Assembly (NCBI RefSeq): GCF_025136295.1
Contig: NZ_CP062788.1
Coordinates: forward strand, 372,001-436,000
Source: Aestuariispira ectoiniformans
GTDB lineage: Bacteria; Pseudomonadota; Alphaproteobacteria; UBA8366; Aestuariispiraceae
Direction of reading: 5' to 3'
DNA length: 64,000 nucleotides
Position 1 is the first letter of the stretch; every line of letters starts with the position of its first letter. A program made the position numbers and the translations under genes. The notes beneath the pieces were generated by a model. It saw only the letters and a program-made list of their open reading frames with translations. It made no database searches and was not told where the DNA came from. Shown in pieces: positions 35,632 through 42,958 of this stretch.

Positions 35632-37599
35632 TCACTCCGCCGCTTGTGCCTGAACCGAATTGCCCACCGGGATGGTCTTGGCCTCGCGGATTTTCACATC
35701 CGCTGCCAGACTGCCCTTTCGGCCGTCCTCAAAGGTGATTTCCGTTTCGATATGCGCCTCGTCCACGTCGGAATAGAGCGCATCAACCAACGGCTGGTAT
35801 TTTTCCTCGACGAATTTCCGGCGCACCTTGCTGGTCCGCGTCAACTCCCCGTCATCGGCATCCAGCATCTTGTGCAACAGCAGGAAGCGTTTGATCTGCG
35901 AACCCGCGACCCGTTCCTCCTGGGACAGAAGCCTGTTTACTTCCTCAACATGCCCCTGGATCAGGTCATAGACATCCGGATGGTTCGCCAGTTCCTGATA
36001 GGAGGCATAGGCAAGCCCCCGCCGTTCAGCCCAGCTACCGACCGCTTCCAGGTCGATATTGATGAAGGCCGCCACATAGTCCCGCCCGTTGCCATAGGCC
36101 ACCGCCTCTTTGATATTCGGGAAGAACTTCAGCTTGTTCTCGATATATTTCGGCGCAAACATCGCCCCGTCGTTGAGCTGGCCCACATCCTTGGCGCGGT
36201 CGATGATCTTCAGATGGCCGTCCTCGTCGAAGAAACCGGCATCCCCCGTCATCACCCAGCCTTCTTCATCCTTGGTGTCGCGGGTGGCTTCCGGGTTCTT
36301 GAAATATTCCTGGAAGACGCCGGGACCGCGGTAGAGCACCTCGCCGTTGTCGGCGATCTTGATTTCAACCTGCGGGGCGGGCTTGCCCACCGTGTCGGCC
36401 TTGATCTCGCCATCGGGCTGCAGGGTGATAAACACCGCTGCCTCGGTCTGGCCGTAAAGCTGTTTCAGGTTGATGCCGAGCGAGCGGTAGAAGTCGAAAA
36501 TCTCCGGGCCGATCGCCTCACCGGCGGTATAGCCGACGCGGACACGGCTCATGCCCAATGCGTTTTTCAGCGGGCCATAGACCAGGATATTGCCGATCCA
36601 GTATTTCACACGGTCCCAAAAACTGACCGGCTTGCCTTCCAGCAGCCGCACGCCTGCCTTGCGCGCGTGATCCATGAAGTAATGGAACATCCGGCGCTTG
36701 AGTGCGCTGGCGTCCTCCATCCGGATCATGACGGTCGTCAGCAGGTTCTCGAATACCCGCGGCGGCGCGAAATAATAGGTCGGCCCCAGTTCCCACAGGT
36801 CGTTCAACACCGTGTCGGAGCTTTCCGGGCAGGAAACGCAGAAGCCGGTCACATAGGATTGCGCGAAGGAGAAGATATTGTCCCCGACCCAGGCCATGGG
36901 CAGATAGGCCAGCACCTCGTCCGTGTCGCGCAGGCCGTCGGCCTCTGCCGCGTTGCGCGCCGTGATCAGCACATTGTCATGGGACATGACCACGCCCTTG
37001 GGCTTGCCGGTCGTGCCCGAGGTGTAGAGCATGATCGCCGTATCGGACCCACGGGTCTTGGTGATGCAATCGTCGATGAACGTCGGGTTCTTTTCCAGGA
37101 AGGCCCGGCCCCGGGCCAGCACATCCTCATAATTGAAGAGGAAGTCATAGTTATAGTCGCGCAGACCCCGCGGGTCGTCGAAGACGATCTGTTCCAACAG
37201 CGGAAGATTGTCTTTCTGGGCCAGCAGCTTGTCGACCTGTTCCTGGTCTTCCGCGACGGCAAGCACAACCTCGGCATGTTCAAGGACGAACTGCATTTCC
37301 TCGGCAACCGAGTCCGCATAGACCGGCACCGGGATCGCGCCGATGACCTGGGCGGCCACCATGGTCCAATAGAGACGCGGGCGGTTGTCGCCGATAATGG
37401 CGACCTGCTGCCCCCGTTTCAGCCCCAGGTCATGAAGACCGGCGGCATAGGCACCGACTTCGTCATAGACCTCAGCCCAGGTCCAGCTTTGCCAGATGCC
37501 CAAATCCTTTTCCCGCATGGCCGGACGGTCCGGCCGCACCTGTGCGTTGCGCTGCAGGAGCTTGGGGAATGTATCATATGTGCTGGAATCCACGCCCAT
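35632..37599 (-). CDS. Long-chain/aryl acyl-CoA synthetase (AMP-forming)
   Basis: 655-residue adenylate-forming enzyme. The AMP-binding motif IMLYTSGTTGKPKGVVMSHDN and the later GYTAGEAIGPEIFDFYRSLGINLKQLYGQTE, GWVMTGDAGFFDEDGHLKIIDR are as in long-chain fatty acid CoA ligases. It is the first gene of the seven-gene cluster with a liv-type transporter and a PaaK-like ligase, the pattern seen for uptake and activation of an organic acid. Expression is probably controlled by the divergent TetR gene, as three inverted repeats lie between them. The substrate cannot be assigned from sequence alone. Confidence 0.9.
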   Translation of the reverse strand: MGVDSSTYDTFPKLLQRNAQVRPDRPAMREKDLGIWQSWTWAEVYDEVGAYAAGLHDLGLKRGQQVAIIGDNRPRLYWTMVAAQVIGAIPVPVYADSVAEEMQFVLEHAEVVLAVAEDQEQVDKLLAQKDNLPLLEQIVFDDPRGLRDYNYDFLFNYEDVLARGRAFLEKNPTFIDDCITKTRGSDTAIMLYTSGTTGKPKGVVMSHDNVLITARNAAEADGLRDTDEVLAYLPMAWVGDNIFSFAQSYVTGFCVSCPESSDTVLNDLWELGPTYYFAPPRVFENLLTTVMIRMEDASALKRRMFHYFMDHARKAGVRLLEGKPVSFWDRVKYWIGNILVYGPLKNALGMSRVRVGYTAGEAIGPEIFDFYRSLGINLKQLYGQTEAAVFITLQPDGEIKADTVGKPAPQVEIKIADNGEVLYRGPGVFQEYFKNPEATRDTKDEEGWVMTGDAGFFDEDGHLKIIDRAKDVGQLNDGAMFAPKYIENKLKFFPNIKEAVAYGNGRDYVAAFINIDLEAVGSWAERRGLAYASYQELANHPDVYDLIQGHVEEVNRLLSQEERVAGSQIKRFLLLHKMLDADDGELTRTSKVRRKFVEEKYQPLVDALYSDVDEAHIETEITFEDGRKGSLAADVKIREAKTIPVGNSVQAQAAE

Positions 37600-37870
37600 G
37601 GAACCTCCGCAATGTCAAAAAAGCCGTGCTATTGACGTTGGGAGGCCGCATGGCACCTCCCGCAACCCCCGATAGGGGCACGGGCCGTCCCTGCTGTGTT
37701 TTCAACGGACGCAACTGTCGCGTCATCTCGTTTTGCCTCCCAGACAAACCGCCGGAATTTTTCTGTTTCTGGCCCGGCGGCCTTTCTTATTTTCTTTCGC
37801 CATGCTACCCGAAGCGGGCCGGATGGCAGGCGATCCGGGCGTTTTTGCGGTTTCTAAAGCCCGCTATTGC
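37600..37870. other. Ligase/tetR intergenic region, leader side
   Basis: 271 bp of leader sequence upstream of the ligase operon. I see no credible gene. It should carry the untranslated leader of the ligase cluster, as the operators lie at its far end. Confidence 0.4.
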
Positions 37871-37928
37871 CCATACGCCTGCGTATGGTTTAACGTAGGT
37901 CTGAAATTACGTCAATACGGATGCGTAT
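37871..37928. promoter_or_regulatory. Palindromic operators between ligase cluster and tetR
   Basis: Three inverted repeats occur in 58 bp: CCATACGC-CT-GCGTATGG (37871-37888, perfect, 8+2+8), ACGTA...TACGT (37893-37897 and 37908-37912, with flanking TTA/CAA partly matching) and ATACG-GATG-CGTAT (37915-37928). The last covers the tetR start codon at 37921. The first and third share the CGTAT half-site, so they probably bind the TetR product. A TTGACG hexamer on the minus strand (37910-37915) could be the -35 of the ligase operon. Confidence 0.65.
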
Positions 37929-38520
37929 GGAAAAAAAATTGCCCGAAGCAAAACGAACGACGAAAAAAACGAACAAATTGGGACGGTCAGAGTGGATAGA
38001 TGCTGCTTTCAGGACGTTGACCGAAAGCGGCGTGGGTTCCATCCATGTGGAAACCCTGGCCAAACGGCTGGGCGTGACCAAGGGCAGTTTCTACTGGCAT
38101 TTCAAGGACCGCACGGACCTGTTGGAAGCCGTGCTGGACAAATGGCATGACCAGTATGTCATCGCCAAGGTCGACGAGATGGGCGGGGATTCACACACGC
38201 GCCTGATCAACCTGTTGAATGTGGTGCCGCGCAAGCGGGGCAGCAAACATCTGGGCGGGTCGATGGAATTGGCGATGCGGTCCTGGGCGCGCTACGACGA
38301 CCAGGCGGAAAATGTGGTGGCCGAGGTGGACCGCATCCGCCTCGACTTTGTCGCGGAACATCTGCGCGCCATCGGTTGCACGGAAGAAGAGATCGAGGCC
38401 CGCGCCTTCCTGATCTATTCCTATGTCATGTGTCAGGGGATTTTCTCCTTCTCCAAGACGGATAACACCCTGGAAGACATTCATGACAAGGTGACCGAGA
38501 TCCTGCTGGCCGAAACATGA
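37921..38520 (+). CDS. TetR/AcrR-family regulator of the ligase/transporter cluster
   Basis: 199-residue TetR-type repressor. The DNA-binding domain is clear at residues ~22-70 (WIDAAFRTLTESGVGSIHVETLAKRLGVTKGSFYWHFKDRTDLLEAVL). No Shine-Dalgarno sequence precedes the ATG at 37921, and a palindromic operator overlaps it, suggesting a leaderless or weakly translated, self-repressed gene; a Met at 37927 is an alternative. It is divergent from the acyl-CoA synthetase operon and overlaps the hydrolase gene by 4 bp, so it probably governs both. The ligand might be the acyl-CoA made by the ligases. Confidence 0.88.
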   Translation: MRMEKKLPEAKRTTKKTNKLGRSEWIDAAFRTLTESGVGSIHVETLAKRLGVTKGSFYWHFKDRTDLLEAVLDKWHDQYVIAKVDEMGGDSHTRLINLLNVVPRKRGSKHLGGSMELAMRSWARYDDQAENVVAEVDRIRLDFVAEHLRAIGCTEEEIEARAFLIYSYVMCQGIFSFSKTDNTLEDIHDKVTEILLAET

Positions 38521-39323
38521 CGCTGGCCGGTTGCCCGGAGATCACGGTGGAAGATTTCACCGCGGAAACCGCTATGGGTCCGCGGGCGGCGCGCTGGGTC
38601 CGCCCGGCCAGCGCGCAGGCAGGCGACAGCCCGATTGTCCTGCTGCATGAGGGCCTCGGCTCCATCGCGCAATGGAAGGACTTTCCGGAGAGGCTGGCGC
38701 GCGCCACCGGCCACGCCGTTCTGGTCTATGACAGGCAGGGTTATGGCAAGTCACCCGCGCTCACCGAAACACGCGGCATCCGTTACCTGCATGACTATGC
38801 GCTGATGGAACTGCCGGCGGTGCTGGAAGCCTGCGGGGTTGAGGCCCCGCCGATCCTGTTCGGCCATTCCGACGGCGGCTCCGTCGCTCTGCTCTATGCC
38901 GCCCATCTGCCGACCCGGGCGCTGATCACCGAGGCGGCCCATGTTTTCGTGGAGGATATTTCGGTCGCGGGCATCCGCGACGCCCGCCATGCCTGGAAAA
39001 CCACCGATCTGGCAGCGCGGCTGGCGAAATATCACGGGGCCAAGACCGAACAGATATTCTTTGCCTGGGCCGATACCTGGATGACCGACTGGTTCAGGGA
39101 TTGGAATATCGAGGCGGACATCCAAGCCATCACCTGCCCGTCGCTGATCCTGCAGGGCGAGGACGACGAATACGGCACCGCCGCCCAGGTCCGGGCCATC
39201 GTCAACCGCATCGGCCCCTCAGCCCAAGGCAACCTCATCCCCGACTGCCGCCATATCCCGCATTTCCAGGCGGGGGAAGTGGTGTTGGGGGCGACACAGC
39301 GGTTTTTGGAAGATATCCGATAG
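38517..39323 (+). CDS. Alpha/beta hydrolase
   Basis: 268-residue alpha/beta-hydrolase-fold protein. The nucleophile elbow is G-H-S-D-G-G (FGHSDGGSVALLYAAH), the oxyanion region is LLHEGLGSIAQWKDFPERLA, and the acid-His pair is likely in LILQGEDDEYGT and IPDCRHIPHFQ. Its ATGA overlap with the TetR stop codon indicates co-translation. The context suggests hydrolysis of an ester or a ring-cleavage product of the compound handled by the adjacent ligase/transporter cluster, which is inference. Its end marks the left edge of the accessory island. Confidence 0.85.
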   Translation: MTLAGCPEITVEDFTAETAMGPRAARWVRPASAQAGDSPIVLLHEGLGSIAQWKDFPERLARATGHAVLVYDRQGYGKSPALTETRGIRYLHDYALMELPAVLEACGVEAPPILFGHSDGGSVALLYAAHLPTRALITEAAHVFVEDISVAGIRDARHAWKTTDLAARLAKYHGAKTEQIFFAWADTWMTDWFRDWNIEADIQAITCPSLILQGEDDEYGTAAQVRAIVNRIGPSAQGNLIPDCRHIPHFQAGEVVLGATQRFLEDIR

Positions 39324-39367
39324 AGGCTGACCATAGAGGAAAAGGCCACATCATTTGATGGCGGATT

Positions 39368-39397
39368 GTTTCCAGGTGTTAGTCCTTTCCTGGAAAC
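39368..39397 (-). repeat. Island leader motif, copy 4 (palindromic)
   Basis: GTTTCCAGG (39368-39376) and CCTGGAAAC (39389-39397) form a perfect 9-bp inverted repeat. On the minus strand the right part reads TTCCAGGAAAGGAC, the same motif that precedes the other island genes, but no gene follows it; the conserved hydrolase gene begins instead. It may be the leader of a lost gene at the island edge. Confidence 0.55.
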
Positions 39398-39413
39398 GAT
39401 TATGTGCCATCTG

Positions 39414-39998
39414 CTACGATCTGGTATCGGATGGATCGCCAAAGACATCAACGAGCTTGTTCGTTTGCCATTCGGGCATATTGAACTTCTCATCTATAAA
39501 CCCGTGGGTGGTCAAAAACTTCCGCCAGTTGATGAGTAGAGAATCGAACTGGCCCAGAGCCATACCTTTTCCGTGGCTACCGGAGTTCACATGATAGAGG
39601 ACATAACCGGGCGGATTACCTTCATAGGCTTTCTCCCACTCCAAACAAACTTGTCCGCCTGTCCAATGCGCCTCCTTAAAATTCGAGTGCTTCGCCGTGT
39701 TCGCAATGTCTACACAAGCTGACAGCTCAGGTATGTCGGCGTTAACCATTGCTATGAAACCACTTTTATCCCAGGGTTCTCCCGCCTGTTCCGACTTTCG
39801 CTTGAAAAAAGCAATTGCCCAATTTCTAAGGCAGTTCGCTGCTATGCAGACATTGATCGCGGCATAGGCGAGCGGCTGGTTCTCCTTTGGAAAGCGAGTT
39901 TGTATATCTCGAAAGACGTCAACGTCCCATGCCAGCTTACACCACATTTCCGTAGGGTTGCTTATGACAGCCGTATGCTTGCGCGCATCATCCTTCAT
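39414..39998 (-). CDS. Island protein of unknown function (194 aa)
   Basis: 194-residue soluble protein with no signal peptide or membrane segment. Notable are its tryptophan content (TEMWCKLAWDVDVF, CLRNWAIAFF, HWTGGQVCLEWEK) and a region VDIANTAKHSNFKEAHWTG that looks like those in small island-encoded proteins with HEPN-like helices, though I cannot confirm this. The ATG at 39998 is preceded by the leader motif TTCCAGGAAAGGAC (40005-40020), whose GGAAAGG provides the Shine-Dalgarno. Base composition is less GC-rich than the flanks, consistent with transfer. Confidence 0.65.
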   Translation of the reverse strand: MKDDARKHTAVISNPTEMWCKLAWDVDVFRDIQTRFPKENQPLAYAAINVCIAANCLRNWAIAFFKRKSEQAGEPWDKSGFIAMVNADIPELSACVDIANTAKHSNFKEAHWTGGQVCLEWEKAYEGNPPGYVLYHVNSGSHGKGMALGQFDSLLINWRKFLTTHGFIDEKFNMPEWQTNKLVDVFGDPSDTRS

Positions 39999-40004
39999 GT
40001 CTGC

Positions 40005-40020
40005 GTCCTTTCCTGGAAGT
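40005..40020 (-). promoter_or_regulatory. Island leader motif, copy 1
   Basis: ACTTCCAGGAAAGGAC on the minus strand, 6 bases before the ATG at 39998. A short inverted repeat (GGAAG...CTTCC) overlaps it to the right. Same motif as copies at 40403, 40816 and 41766. Confidence 0.6.
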
Positions 40021-40033
40021 AAAATCTGCCTTC

Positions 40034-40396
40034 CTACTCTTCCGCGCCATCGACATTAACGTTGTCCAGTTCCATACCGTTTCTGACTGCCACGAGGTCA
40101 AAACGTTTAAAGAAGGACAAGAGTTTGGCGATTGGAATATCTAATTCCAACGCCCTTAGCGCCGTTGGCTTTGTTGTAAATTCACCGCCTTCAAATAGAT
40201 AAACAACTACGCCTGGACAGGATATTTCTTCTCCAGGATTTTCATTAAAAATGATGCGGTAAGCCGCTAAATTCTCGTTCTCCTGAGCGTAGCCGGCGTC
40301 TCTCAGATACTTGATAAACGTTTTTTTGTCGGAGTGGTCGGCGGCAACACTACCTTCAAAGTCGTCATGCTGAACGCCGGCTTTGAAAATGTTCAT
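40034..40396 (-). CDS. Island protein of unknown function (120 aa)
   Basis: 120-residue acidic soluble protein (for example FEGSVAADHSDKKTFIKYLRDAGYAQENENLAAYRIIFNENPGEEISC, and an end rich in Asp/Glu: NVNVDGAEE). No domain recognised. The leader motif TTCCAAGTAAGGAC sits 6 bases before its ATG. 35 bp separate it from the next island gene on its left. Confidence 0.6.
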   Translation of the reverse strand: MNIFKAGVQHDDFEGSVAADHSDKKTFIKYLRDAGYAQENENLAAYRIIFNENPGEEISCPGVVVYLFEGGEFTTKPTALRALELDIPIAKLLSFFKRFDLVAVRNGMELDNVNVDGAEE

Positions 40397-40402
40397 ATCA
40401 GT

Positions 40403-40418
40403 GTCCTTACTTGGAACG
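40403..40418 (-). promoter_or_regulatory. Island leader motif, copy 2
   Basis: CGTTCCAAGTAAGGAC on the minus strand, 6 bases before the ATG at 40396; flanked by a GGTAACGTTCC element, which is a partial inverted repeat. Confidence 0.6.
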
Positions 40419-40434
40419 TTACCTCAGCCTATTT

Positions 40435-40806
40435 TTAGATTTGCCTCATAACGCAAACAATCCCTCCCACAACTGCGCCGGCAATTGGCCACCACCAACT
40501 AAAAGCATTGGACTGAAACCACATATCAAAGGGGAAGGCGAATTGTTTGAAGGAAAGGGCAGAAATAGTGAAGCCTATCGTGATTCCGGCTATGGCGCCG
40601 ATCACCATAGACAGAAAAAGGAGCAAAATGTGTTTGTTTATAAGCCAAGGCGTTTCTGCCCTGAAACGTTCTATACTGGCTCTGATATTCCCAATATCTG
40701 AATTGTCGTTTTGCTCCTTACTATCCATTTGACTTTTGAAGAAGACTGCAAAAGAAATCACAACTATTGAAATTAGCGCTGCTTCTATCCATTCTCCAAA
40801 ATTCAT
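40435..40806 (-). CDS. Island membrane protein (123 aa)
   Basis: 123-residue protein with three predicted membrane segments: an N-terminal one (WIEAALISIVVISFAVFF), a central one (HILLLFLSMVIGAIAGITIGF) and a C-terminal one (AFSWWWPIAGAVVGGIVCVM), with a charged cytoplasmic loop in between (KSQMDSKEQNDNSDIGNIRASIERFRAETPW). No family recognised. The leader motif TTCCAAGAAAGGAC lies upstream of its ATG at 40806. Confidence 0.65.
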   Translation of the reverse strand: MNFGEWIEAALISIVVISFAVFFKSQMDSKEQNDNSDIGNIRASIERFRAETPWLINKHILLLFLSMVIGAIAGITIGFTISALSFKQFAFPFDMWFQSNAFSWWWPIAGAVVGGIVCVMRQI

Positions 40807-40815
40807 TTTGATAGC

Positions 40816-40831
40816 GTCCTTTCTTGGAAGT
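40816..40831 (-). promoter_or_regulatory. Island leader motif, copy 3
   Basis: ACTTCCAAGAAAGGAC on the minus strand, 9 bases before the ATG at 40806, overlapped by a GGAAG...CTTCC inverted repeat, as in copy 1. Confidence 0.6.
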
Positions 40832-41007
40832 GATATTTGACTTCCTATTTCGCTTGTTACAACCCTATTAAAAAAACTATTACAAGGAATATCAATAGGT
40901 TATAGGGCAATGACCTTCTTGGTCAGCATTACTATATAAAATTACCACTAAACCGAGTGCTGCCAGTCCTTTTATGGAATCGCTGTCTGGATGGTTCTGC
41001 TACTTCT
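40832..41007. other. AT-rich spacer with degenerate sixth leader copy
   Basis: 176 bp without a credible gene. TTCCATAAAAGGAC (minus strand, 40966-40979) resembles the leader motif, but no start codon is at the right distance. It could be the leader of a decayed gene. Confidence 0.35.
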
Positions 41008-41586
41008 TCATTCAACAATTTTGAATTTTTTTCTCAGCGGCTGCGGTATTTTGCCAATACATTCCGTGACGCTAAACGTCCATGTTAGAATGGCCTCATC
41101 GCTGTCATTTTGGGACAATTGGCTGGTTGCTTCTGGTAGCGGCGTGATAGCTTTATCAAATAAAACTATTTCTACGGTTTGATGTTCTCCTTTGAAGTCT
41201 GAATAGTCTACTCGAAAAGTGCACTTGTGTAAGTCGGTGTGCTTCTTTGCGGCATGACCTAATTGTTCAAATACATCTGGAAACGGCTGTCTGAAGTCCA
41301 CTTGATAGAAAAATTGCTTGCTCTGTCCAGGAGGTATGAGCAACTGCTCCCTGGACCCATTAATAGCACTTGCAAGAAATATGTGTTTAGAGGGAGAGGC
41401 GTCGCTACTCGACACAACTTCAATGATTAGAGCGGCTTTTTCAGACATCGCGGCAGGACGAGTACCATTATTGTAGACCATCAGTGAGATATTCACATCT
41501 GGTCTATCAATAAATGAAATCTGGACATCAGAGTTTATTGGTTTTAGAGGCTCAATAAACATCGAATATAGAGTGGCCGGCAACAA
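41008..41586 (-). CDS. Island extracytoplasmic protein, probable 3' part of a split gene
   Basis: 192-residue frame that begins at a TTG without a Shine-Dalgarno sequence, inside the end of the preceding frame. Its first residues, LPATLYSMFIEPLKP, look like the second half of a membrane helix, and the rest is a soluble domain (VNISLMVYNNGTRPAAMSEKAALIIEVVS, later FDKAITPLPEATSQLSQ) of beta-rich type, probably outside the membrane. Joining it to the upstream frame (41552-41761) by a one-base shift near 41580-41590 gives one continuous single-pass protein of ~250 residues. I therefore regard both as parts of one gene. Family not recognised. Confidence 0.55.
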   Translation of the reverse strand: MLPATLYSMFIEPLKPINSDVQISFIDRPDVNISLMVYNNGTRPAAMSEKAALIIEVVSSSDASPSKHIFLASAINGSREQLLIPPGQSKQFFYQVDFRQPFPDVFEQLGHAAKKHTDLHKCTFRVDYSDFKGEHQTVEIVLFDKAITPLPEATSQLSQNDSDEAILTWTFSVTECIGKIPQPLRKKFKIVE

Positions 41587-41761
41587 TGATGGCGATCAAC
41601 GTCCCAATAATCCACTTCCAATGTGAAAGCCAAAACTGTTTTAAGGTCTTGCAGAACCTACGAAGTGGCGGGGAATACCACCGTGGTAATATAAATATGT
41701 CGTCAGGCTCCTCAACAAGGTGCCCATCCCAATGCTTTTTTCGCCACTTTTGCCAAGACAT
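41552..41761 (-). CDS. Island protein, N-terminal part of split single-pass membrane protein
   Basis: 69-residue frame starting at the ATG at 41761 (MSWQKWRKKHWDGHLVEEPDDIF), which follows the leader motif TTCCAAGTGAGGC at four bases. After a basic, Trp-rich cytoplasmic part it enters a membrane segment (WKWIIGTLIAIIVAG) and then stops early at 41552. The next frame supplies a plausible continuation of the helix. Alternatives are a genuine one-base lesion, a sequence error, or programmed frameshifting; no obvious slippery heptamer is visible. Confidence 0.5.
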   Translation of the reverse strand: MSWQKWRKKHWDGHLVEEPDDIFILPRWYSPPLRRFCKTLKQFWLSHWKWIIGTLIAIIVAGHSIFDVY

Positions 41762-41765
41762 AGCT

Positions 41766-41780
41766 GCCTCACTTGGAATT
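41766..41780 (-). promoter_or_regulatory. Island leader motif, copy 5
   Basis: AATTCCAAGTGAGGC on the minus strand, four bases before the ATG at 41761. The TGA stop of the recombinase remnant lies within it, so the motif has been retained at a gene junction. Confidence 0.55.
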
Positions 41781-42104
41781 GGTTTCGGCATCTTCCACGC
41801 CCAGAGGAATGAACGCCTCAGTCTGTTCCCTATAGTTATACAGGGTACTCTTGCTTATCTTGCCTTTCCACTTTTCCGCGATTCCCTCATAGGAATATCC
41901 TTCGCAAAGAAGGTCGACAGCCTCTTTCATCATCGCCGGGGTCAGTTTCTTTTTATGGCCTAGCTGCGCCCCTCGCTTCCTGGCCTCTGCGAAGGCCGCA
42001 ATCATATGGAAGAACATCTTCCCGGCTGCTGTGGTCGTATCGATCGGCTGTGTGAGAACCTTTAAATCCGCGGGGGAGATGGAATACCCCTTGACTTCCC
42101 CATC
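41769..42104 (-). pseudogene. Serine recombinase (resolvase/invertase) remnant
   Basis: C-terminal remnant of a small serine recombinase. The open frame contains DLKVLTQPIDTTTAAGKMFFHMIAAFAE, matching the end of the resolvase catalytic domain and start of its long helix. It then jumps directly to ARKRGAQLGHKKKLTPAMMKEAVDLLCEGYSYEGIAEKWKGKISKSTLYNY, the Hin-like DNA-binding domain. The usual intervening F-E-R-x-L-I-x-E-R-T segment, about 17 residues, is missing in frame. The N-terminal catalytic part with the active serine is absent; a stop codon (42105-42107) precedes. It marks the right end of the island and suggests how it arrived. Confidence 0.7.
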
Positions 42105-42146
42105 CTAAAACAATAAGAACAAAAGATAAACATTTAGGACTGCACC

Positions 42147-42926
42147 GTGACTGACTTCTCCCCTCTGACCCATCAGGATTTCATAGCCCTGGCCTCGCGG
42201 GGTGGGGTGGTCGAGAATGTCGATCTGGCGGAGATCGACTGGGATGACCTGCCGGAAACGGCGCTTCGTTTCAAAGGCTGCCGCCTGTCGGAAAAGCGGC
42301 TGGTGGAGGCCTGTCTGGAAGAGGCGGCTTTTGAGAATTGCAGCTTTGTGAATGTGGCCTTTCCAAGAGGCAATCTGCGGGATGCGACCTTCACCGGATG
42401 CACGTTCTTTGACGCGAAGGCAGGCACGGGATGCGACTTTTCCCATGCCAATCTGGAGGAGGCCGCCTTTCGCCGCTGCAATCTGGCGACCTCGCTGTTC
42501 AAGAATGCCAGCCTGAAAGGGGCGGTGTTCGAGGAGTGCAAGGCCCATGGCTGTAACTTCAAAAATGCCCGTTTTTCCCGGACCGTCGGCCGCGCAGGCC
42601 ACAGCCTGACCGCCGTTCATATGCTGCGCAGCAATTTCGATTTTGCCCAGATGGCGGAACTGACCTTCGATGACTGCAGCCTGCTGGACTGCAGCTTTCG
42701 CGAGGCGGATTTCTATGGCTGCAGCTTCATCGGCGCGGACCTGTCCGACAGCGACCTGACGGGCGCACAGCTTGACCGCTGCAACTTCGAAAATGCCGAC
42801 CTGCGCGGTGTCCTGATGGACCGTTTCGATTTTGCGGAAATGGTCAGCATCGACGGCCTCAAAATCAACCACAGCCAGCAATCGGTGCTGCTTGCAGGAT
42901 TGGGCATCCGCGTTTTCCCGGATTAA
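42147..42926 (+). CDS. Pentapeptide-repeat protein
   Basis: 259-residue protein composed largely of pentapeptide repeats of the A[D/N]Lxx type (for example CDFSHANLEEAAFRRCNLATSLFKNASLKGAVFEEC and GADLSDSDLTGAQLDRCNFENADLRG), which fold into a right-handed quadrilateral beta-helix. Repeats are interrupted around residues 145-165. It starts with GTG at 42147, preceded by TTAGGAC. Qnr-type proteins of this family protect gyrase from quinolones, but similar proteins have diverse or unknown roles; it is too diverged for me to assign that activity. It is transcribed toward htpG but is separated by a heat-shock-type promoter. Confidence 0.85.
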   Translation: MTDFSPLTHQDFIALASRGGVVENVDLAEIDWDDLPETALRFKGCRLSEKRLVEACLEEAAFENCSFVNVAFPRGNLRDATFTGCTFFDAKAGTGCDFSHANLEEAAFRRCNLATSLFKNASLKGAVFEECKAHGCNFKNARFSRTVGRAGHSLTAVHMLRSNFDFAQMAELTFDDCSLLDCSFREADFYGCSFIGADLSDSDLTGAQLDRCNFENADLRGVLMDRFDFAEMVSIDGLKINHSQQSVLLAGLGIRVFPD

Positions 42927-42958
42927 CCGGCCGGAATCCGCCTCTTTTCCACGGAAAT

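Noticed and set aside
33819-37635. Long plus-strand frames (639 and 730 codons) across the transporter and ligase genes
   Set aside because: The minus-strand genes carry all family motifs. The plus-strand translations are low-complexity and rich in His, Arg and Gln, with no domain.
39368-40831. Island leader motifs as integron attC sites
   Set aside because: No GTTRRRY/RYYYAAC core pairs flank the genes, spacing is too short, and no integrase gene is present. The motif lies right before start codons and includes the ribosome site.
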